Shown here: positions 5,914 to 5,989 of the stretch, piece after piece
Layout of the letters: every line of letters begins with the position of its first letter
Position numbering within the stretch: position 1 is the first letter of the stretch
Origin: Hydrogenovibrio sp. UBA650
GTDB lineage: Bacteria; Pseudomonadota; Gammaproteobacteria; Thiomicrospirales; Thiomicrospiraceae
Assembly (NCBI GenBank): GCA_002299245.1
Contig: DBOI01000034.1
Span: 1 to 5,989, forward strand
Reading direction: 5' to 3'
DNA: 5,989 nucleotides
Translations under genes and position numbers: made by a program
Notes under the pieces: generated by a model
Databases searched by the model: none
Told to the model about the DNA's origin: nothing
The model's input: only the letters and a program-made list of their open reading frames with translations

Positions 5914-5922
5914 TTATTCACA
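5914..5922 (+). promoter_or_regulatory. Single DnaA-box match (TTATTCACA)
   Basis: TTATTCACA fits the DnaA-box consensus TTATNCACA at every fixed position. It lies between the inverted repeat after parB and the next promoter's -35 (5928). No second good box or DnaA cluster is seen in the window, so this is not evidence of oriC. It might be a DnaA regulatory site on the downstream promoter, a peripheral site near an origin, or chance. Confidence 0.35.
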
Positions 5923-5927
5923 CTATC

Positions 5928-5955
5928 TTGATTACCCCATAAGATTACATATAAA
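5928..5955 (+). promoter_or_regulatory. Sigma70-type promoter reading out of the window after parB
   Basis: TTGATT (5928-5933, 4 of 6) and TATAAA (5950-5955, 5 of 6) are separated by 16 nt in an AT-rich stretch. Transcription would start near 5962. An ATG at 5978 begins only four visible codons (MLAF) and has no clear Shine-Dalgarno, so the next gene's start cannot be fixed. By gene order in this group the unit could be the atp operon starting with atpI; that is inference from synteny only. Confidence 0.45.
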
Positions 5956-5989
5956 TTTAACGAAAATTCAACTCAATATGCTGGCTTTT

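Noticed and set aside
5978..5989. ATG followed by three codons (MLAF) as the start of atpI
   Set aside because: Only four codons are visible and there is no clear Shine-Dalgarno, so neither the start nor the identity can be supported; the promoter upstream is recorded instead.
5823..5989. Replication origin after parB
   Set aside because: The stretch is AT-rich but has a single DnaA box and no cluster of boxes or repeated 13-mers; one box is not enough.

Overview
The window looks like ordinary chromosomal DNA of a gammaproteobacterium with moderate GC, roughly 43-45% by eye. Three things point there: the gene order mnmG-rsmG-parA-parB, a long E. coli-type QueF of 274 residues rather than the short Bacillus type, and MnmG, RsmG, ParA and ParB sequences that read as gammaproteobacterial. 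The presence of chromosomal parAB argues against Enterobacterales. A marine or Oceanospirillales-like host is possible, but the genus cannot be named from this sequence. All genes are on the + strand.

Layout. Positions 1-98 hold the 3' half of a probable terminator from an upstream unit, a weak promoter candidate and a strong Shine-Dalgarno. A tight three-gene unit follows: an unrecognised four-helix membrane protein (99-497), queF (500-1324) and a 53-codon acidic ORF (1327-1488), with gaps of only 2 nt. A 107-nt gap (1489-1595) carries an extended -10 promoter candidate. The core operon then runs mnmG (1596-3491), rsmG (3494-4132), parA (4159-4926) and parB (4944-5822), with gaps of 2, 26 and 17 nt. 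The last 167 nt hold a long imperfect inverted repeat (probable terminator), one DnaA-box match and a good sigma70-like promoter pointing out of the window, plausibly toward an atp operon, which often follows parB in this group.

Function. QueF makes preQ1 for queuosine at tRNA position 34. MnmG, with MnmE, modifies U34 of other tRNAs. RsmG methylates 16S rRNA. ParA and ParB segregate the origin region. The window therefore combines decoding fidelity with origin-proximal chromosome maintenance. The least ordinary points are a 13/16 parS-like palindrome inside mnmG, the short acidic ORF and its membrane-protein partner bracketing queF, three stop-NN-start junctions without good ribosome sites, and the inverted repeat/DnaA-box/promoter cluster after parB. 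I see no mobile element, CRISPR array, tRNA, rRNA or new defence system here.
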